A program made the position numbers and the translations under genes. DNA of 16,433 nt from an uncultured Clostridium sp. (GTDB lineage: Bacteria; Bacillota_I; Bacilli_A; RF39; UBA660): NCBI GenBank assembly GCA_905199855.1, contig CAJKHY010000020.1:1-16433 (forward strand), given 5' to 3'. How positions within the stretch are numbered: the stretch's first letter is position 1; each line of letters opens with the position of its first letter. Positions 14,501 to 16,433 of the stretch are shown here, in pieces. The notes beneath the pieces were generated by a model. That model was not told the DNA's origin, did no database searches, and saw only the letters and a program-made list of their open reading frames with translations.

Positions 14501-14602
14501 AAAGAAACCTTAGATACTGAAACTACTAAAATAAATGACTATGATGTTAAATTTAGATTAGAAAAGAACAATGATTCTTTGTCAAATAGTGTGGATGAAT
14601 AA
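11504..14602 (+). CDS. ileS: Isoleucyl-tRNA synthetase, type 2 (IleRS2), GXHH variant
   Basis: Class Ia enzyme that charges tRNA-Ile; cytoplasmic. The 1032 residues match the long eukaryote-like IleRS2 type. In order: the catalytic signature PGLHHM, where the usual HXGH reads GLHH (52-55); WDTHGLPVE; a Cys pair (179/182); the CP1 editing domain with WTTTPWTL (219-226) and GTGIVHLAPAFGQDDY (308-323); Cys383/386; DWAISRNRYWGTPLP (437-451); Cys455/457 and 495/498, likely metal sites; WFDSGAMPF; GIDQTRGWFYSL; and KMHKS (585-589) in place of KMSKS. An anticodon-binding domain and a long C-terminal region follow. AGGAGG precedes the ATG. It is controlled by the T-box leader, whose Ile codon agrees with the product. 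IleRS2 is known for low sensitivity to mupirocin. Confidence 0.97.
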   Translation: MFKELKKGEISKVESEYSKFFIEDKILEKSIDKGKEYFVFYDGPATANGMPGLHHMVAKFLKDAFCKYKTMQGYKVIRKIGWDTHGLPVEVQVEKKLGFTDKKSIEKFGIKEFNEECRKAVWENEKAFSDLTTKMGQFIDLKHPYVTYDNNYIETEWWILKKFFDEGLFYEGHKILPYCPRCGTGLASHEVAQGYKEISVDTVIVPMKKKNEDVYFLVWTTTPWTLIANVALCVNPDETYIEALSQGYKFIVAKKLASKVLGDDYEILKEYKGKDLEYTEYEQLIPSLKVDKKAFYVTCDNYVTMEDGTGIVHLAPAFGQDDYNVGKRYDLPYLNPVDDTGKYTEGLWEGRNVFEVDIDVIKYLKENDKLFKKIKMVHNYPHCWRCDSPLLYYSKPSFYLEITKIKDKIVEENKKVNWYPDYVGEKRFGNWLTNLNDWAISRNRYWGTPLPLWRCECGHDIMIGSRKELIEKSIEKISDTIDLHRPYVDDIHIKCPKCGKNMNRVTDVIDCWFDSGAMPFAQYHYPFENKETFNNQFPADFIAEGIDQTRGWFYSLLVISTFVKGCSPYKNVLVNELLLDKNGQKMHKSKGNAIEPFSTIEKYGADTVRFYLPYVSPVWTPLKFDEAGLKEVYSKFFNPLKNTYTFFQMYANIDNIDPRNFKVDYNDLEEIDKWLLSKYNNLIKDVTSAYEEYDLNKVVKNITDFVSEDLSNWYIRRNRQRFWKSALDNSKKGVYQVTYEVLIGITQLVAPIVPFITEEIYQNLTDKESVHLSDFPKCNEELINIELENKMELVRNLISLGRNVREETKIKVRQPLSEVILDGKNESILSDVVNLIKEELNVKKVLFVKNITNYMNLSVKPNFKNAGSIFGSKIKDFANYLTHLNEKEIISIQNGESKYFEDILINNDLIDVRISAKEGFNVASINNNFIILNTTITEDLLNEGLAREVVSKVQNLRKTLGFDVENRINIYYDANLDFDKHIKDYIPYIKDETLCVNLIKETLDTETTKINDYDVKFRLEKNNDSLSNSVDE

Positions 14603-14630
14603 AAATTCACTATGATAATGTAACTATTTT

Positions 14631-14667
14631 AAGAAGTTGAAAATGTTAAATTTTCAACTTCTTTTTT
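14631..14667 (+). terminator. Terminator after ileS
   Basis: AAGAAGTTGAAAA (14631-14643) and TTTTCAACTTCTT (14651-14663) pair perfectly over 13 bp and run into a T-tract. Confidence 0.93.
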
Positions 14668-14732
14668 ATATAGAAATGTTTCACATCAATTGTAACACAA
14701 CAAAAGGATTAACAAATTTTTCTAAAATGTTA

Positions 14733-14761
14733 TTGACAAAAATAATAACAAATAGTAAAAT
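14733..14761 (+). promoter_or_regulatory. Consensus promoter of the small gene at 14792
   Basis: Perfect TTGACA (14733-14738), 17 bases, TAAAAT (14756-14761). Together with the downstream bases it repeats the block seen at 5703-5742. Confidence 0.78.
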
Positions 14762-14791
14762 AAATATATAAGATAGAAGAAGGTGTTTGAT

Positions 14792-14905
14792 ATGGCAAGA
14801 ACAAATGAAGTAAATAACAATATTCGAACATGCGTATGCAGGAAGTTCTTTTGTAGTACTATACTAAATACCTTAAATTATATAAATTGTAAACAAAAAC
14901 AATAA
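14792..14905 (+). CDS. Putative 37-residue Cys-containing small protein
   Basis: A short frame with its own consensus promoter 30 bases upstream, a ribosome site (GAAGAAGG, about 9 bases before the ATG) and a terminator-like hairpin after the stop. The product starts MARTNEVNNNIRT, then CVCRKFFC and STILNTLNYINCKQKQ. It has four Cys (C14, C16, C21 and C33) and a net positive charge, and no signal peptide or membrane segment. I do not recognise it. Bases 14834-14869 in another frame read HAYAGSSFVVLY, so it could also be a frameshifted remnant or the coding part of a small regulatory RNA. Confidence 0.45.
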   Translation: MARTNEVNNNIRTCVCRKFFCSTILNTLNYINCKQKQ

Positions 14906-14944
14906 GCGAGTATTTTGATACTAGTTTTTTGTTTTGCTTTTTTT
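14894..14944 (+). terminator. Terminator-like hairpin after the small gene
   Basis: AGTAT and ATACT pair around TTTG at about 14909-14922. An imperfect outer stem joins CAAAAACAA with TTGTTTTG. The 3' side is T-rich (TTTTTTGTTTTG then eight T's to 14944). The hairpin includes the end of the small frame. Confidence 0.55.
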
Positions 14945-14962
14945 AAATGCAACTTGTATTAT
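14934..14962 (+). promoter_or_regulatory. Possible promoter of the surface-protein gene
   Basis: TTGCTT (14934-14939), 17 bases, TATTAT (14957-14962). It is less close to consensus than the others and overlaps the terminator's T-tract. AAAGGA precedes the ATG at 14999. Confidence 0.4.
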
Positions 14963-14998
14963 AAAAATATATAAACAAATAGAAAGGAACATTTAAAT

Positions 14999-16433
14999 AT
15001 GAAGAATATTATTAATTTCTATAAAAAACATCATAAAATATTAATTATTAGTTTCTTACTAATTATAGTAATCTCCCTATTAAGTGGTACTTATGCTATG
15101 TTTCAGAGAATAGATAAAGCTGAATATGCTAATAATTATAAAACAGGTAATTTACAAATAGAATTTACTAGTATATCAGGTACAATTAATTTAGAAAAAC
15201 AAGTACCTATTACAGATGAAGAAGGTAAAAATTTAACACCTTATAAATTTAAAATAACTAATGTTGGTAATTTAGCATATACATTTGATTTAAAATTAGT
15301 ATTAGATTCTAATTATATAGAATCACATGGTTGTAATGATAATATAATACCTAATGAATATATAAAAGTACAACTTAATAATGAAGAACCTATTTTATTA
15401 AGTAATCTTAGTAATAATACAATAATAAGTAATATAACCTTACAGCCTAGTGCTTATATTAATTTTAGTTTAAGAATGTGGATTGCGGAAGGATCTCCAA
15501 ATGATATAATGGGTAAACATTATCATGCAAAAATTACATCTACTGGACAAGCTGTATCTCCCGAGAATATCATATATAATGAACCTAATGCTCCAGTTTT
15601 AGCAGATGGTATGATACCTGTAACATACGATGAAAGTAAATCTACTTGGGTTAAAGCCGATATAAATAATACTAATAATAGTTGGTATGATTATGATAAT
15701 AAAAAATGGGCAAATGCTGTTATGGTTAATACTGATAAAACTAGTTCTGTTACTAATTCTAAATCAAGAAGTGAATATATGTCATCTGATATAAAAACAG
15801 AGGTATTAGAAGATGATATCCTAGCTTATTATGTGTGGATACCAAGATATAAATATAAATTATTTAATGTTGATTTTGAAAAAATTAATTCTCAATTAAT
15901 AGATATAGCATTTGAAAAAGATACAGAATCTACAGGAAAAACAATTTGTACAATAAGTGAAATAGGAGTCGAAACTTGTACTAATAAAGTAAATGGTAAT
16001 TACTATACACATCCCGCATTTACTCTAGGGGATACTGAATTAAAAGGTATTTGGGTAGGAAAGTTTGAAACAACAGGAAGTACTACAGCTCCAACAGTAA
16101 AACCAGGAATATCATCTTTAAGAGATATAAATGTGTCAAGTATGTATAGTACAGGACAGTTATTTAGGTCAACAGATTATTTAACTACTAATGGAGTAAA
16201 TCAAACAGATGCCCATATGATGAAAAATATCGAATGGGGAGCAGTTGCATATTTAAAACAAAGTAAATATGGATTAGGTACTACTGATATAGCAAATAAT
16301 AATAGTTCAAATTACATAACAGGAAGAAGCACAGGAGATCCTACAGTAACTAGTTATACTAGTGAAGGAACATATAAATATAATGAACCAAAGATAGAAA
16401 AAGAATTGGTTGAAGGTACAGGAACAGAGTTAA
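14999..16433 (+). CDS. Large membrane-anchored surface protein, 3' partial
   Basis: The first 478 residues of a frame that is still open at the window end. An N-terminal basic stretch and membrane/signal segment (about 13-33) ends in LLSGTYAMFQ, like the start of TasA/camelysin-type exported proteins. A beta domain follows (about 40-185: KTGNLQIEF, YKFKITNVGNLAYTFDLKL, INFSLRMWIAEGSP), the usual TasA/CalY layout. The second part starts at NAPVLADGMIPVTYD (197-211) and holds strings typical of a widespread but uncharacterised Firmicute surface or phage-associated domain: WYDYDNKKWANAVMV (229-243), LAYYVWIPRYKYKL (275-288), LKGIWVGKFETTG (348-360) and HMMKNIEWGAVAYLKQSKYG (406-425). Asn/Thr/Ser-rich repeats follow. 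The gene may have its own promoter. Export and surface location are likely; the function is unknown. Confidence 0.8.
   Translation, partial: MKNIINFYKKHHKILIISFLLIIVISLLSGTYAMFQRIDKAEYANNYKTGNLQIEFTSISGTINLEKQVPITDEEGKNLTPYKFKITNVGNLAYTFDLKLVLDSNYIESHGCNDNIIPNEYIKVQLNNEEPILLSNLSNNTIISNITLQPSAYINFSLRMWIAEGSPNDIMGKHYHAKITSTGQAVSPENIIYNEPNAPVLADGMIPVTYDESKSTWVKADINNTNNSWYDYDNKKWANAVMVNTDKTSSVTNSKSRSEYMSSDIKTEVLEDDILAYYVWIPRYKYKLFNVDFEKINSQLIDIAFEKDTESTGKTICTISEIGVETCTNKVNGNYYTHPAFTLGDTELKGIWVGKFETTGSTTAPTVKPGISSLRDINVSSMYSTGQLFRSTDYLTTNGVNQTDAHMMKNIEWGAVAYLKQSKYGLGTTDIANNNSSNYITGRSTGDPTVTSYTSEGTYKYNEPKIEKELVEGTGTEL

Noticed and set aside
1..16433. Search for CRISPR arrays, tRNA or rRNA genes, insertion-sequence ends and attachment sites.
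   Set aside because: I saw no regularly spaced repeats, no tRNA-like cloverleaf with CCA context, no rRNA segments and no transposase or paired terminal repeats. The short A/T-rich repeats match the base composition.

Overview
The window comes from a low-GC, Gram-positive-type bacterium, probably an uncultured gut Bacillota near the Mollicutes-related Bacilli (RF39, Erysipelotrichia or similar); this placement is inferred. The evidence is strong A/T bias, AGGAGG ribosome sites, TTGACA/TATAAT promoters, a T-box leader, LPXTG sorting, SepF, DivIVA and RNase J. Sortases, sorting signals and a lipobox mean the cell has an envelope that anchors proteins. TGA is a normal stop here: the liaF-like gene ends in TGA inside an ATGA overlap, and IleRS encodes Trp with TGG.

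Layout. (1) 1-3347: the 3' part of a sortase-dependent pilus operon: major pilin (5' end outside the window), a long intercistronic hairpin, a class C sortase, a second CnaB-type pilin with an atypical LVYTG signal, and a second sortase, closed by a terminator. (2) 3497-4172: a heavily decayed AAA-ATPase/DUF4143 pseudogene. (3) 4202-5676: two translationally coupled envelope genes, LiaF-like and DUF4097-like, both made of Gly-rich beta repeats. (4) 5677-5943: no convincing gene, but a good promoter, a doubtful 34-codon frame and a strong hairpin, a possible small RNA. (5) 5944-7723 (minus strand): RNase J with its promoter, an unusual leader and a terminator. (6) 7731-10269: an operon of a lipoprotein, a long acidic disordered protein, a YtxG/DUF948-like protein and YtxH. 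(7) 10312-14667: sepF, divIVA and T-box-controlled ileS, a shortened form of the sepF-yggT-ylmH-divIVA-ileS order common in Bacillota. (8) 14733-14944: a small self-contained unit with a consensus promoter, a 37-codon Cys-containing frame and a terminator-like hairpin. (9) 14999-end: the 5' part of a large membrane-anchored surface protein.

How the genes fit together: much of the window deals with the cell surface and division. The pilus genes make and anchor fibres. The LiaF/DUF4097 pair and the YtxG/YtxH operon look like envelope maintenance functions. SepF and DivIVA place the division machinery. IleRS senses uncharged tRNA-Ile through its leader. The most notable single gene is ileS: it encodes a type 2 IleRS whose class I HXGH signature reads GLHH, the swapped GXHH form linked to extreme mupirocin resistance.
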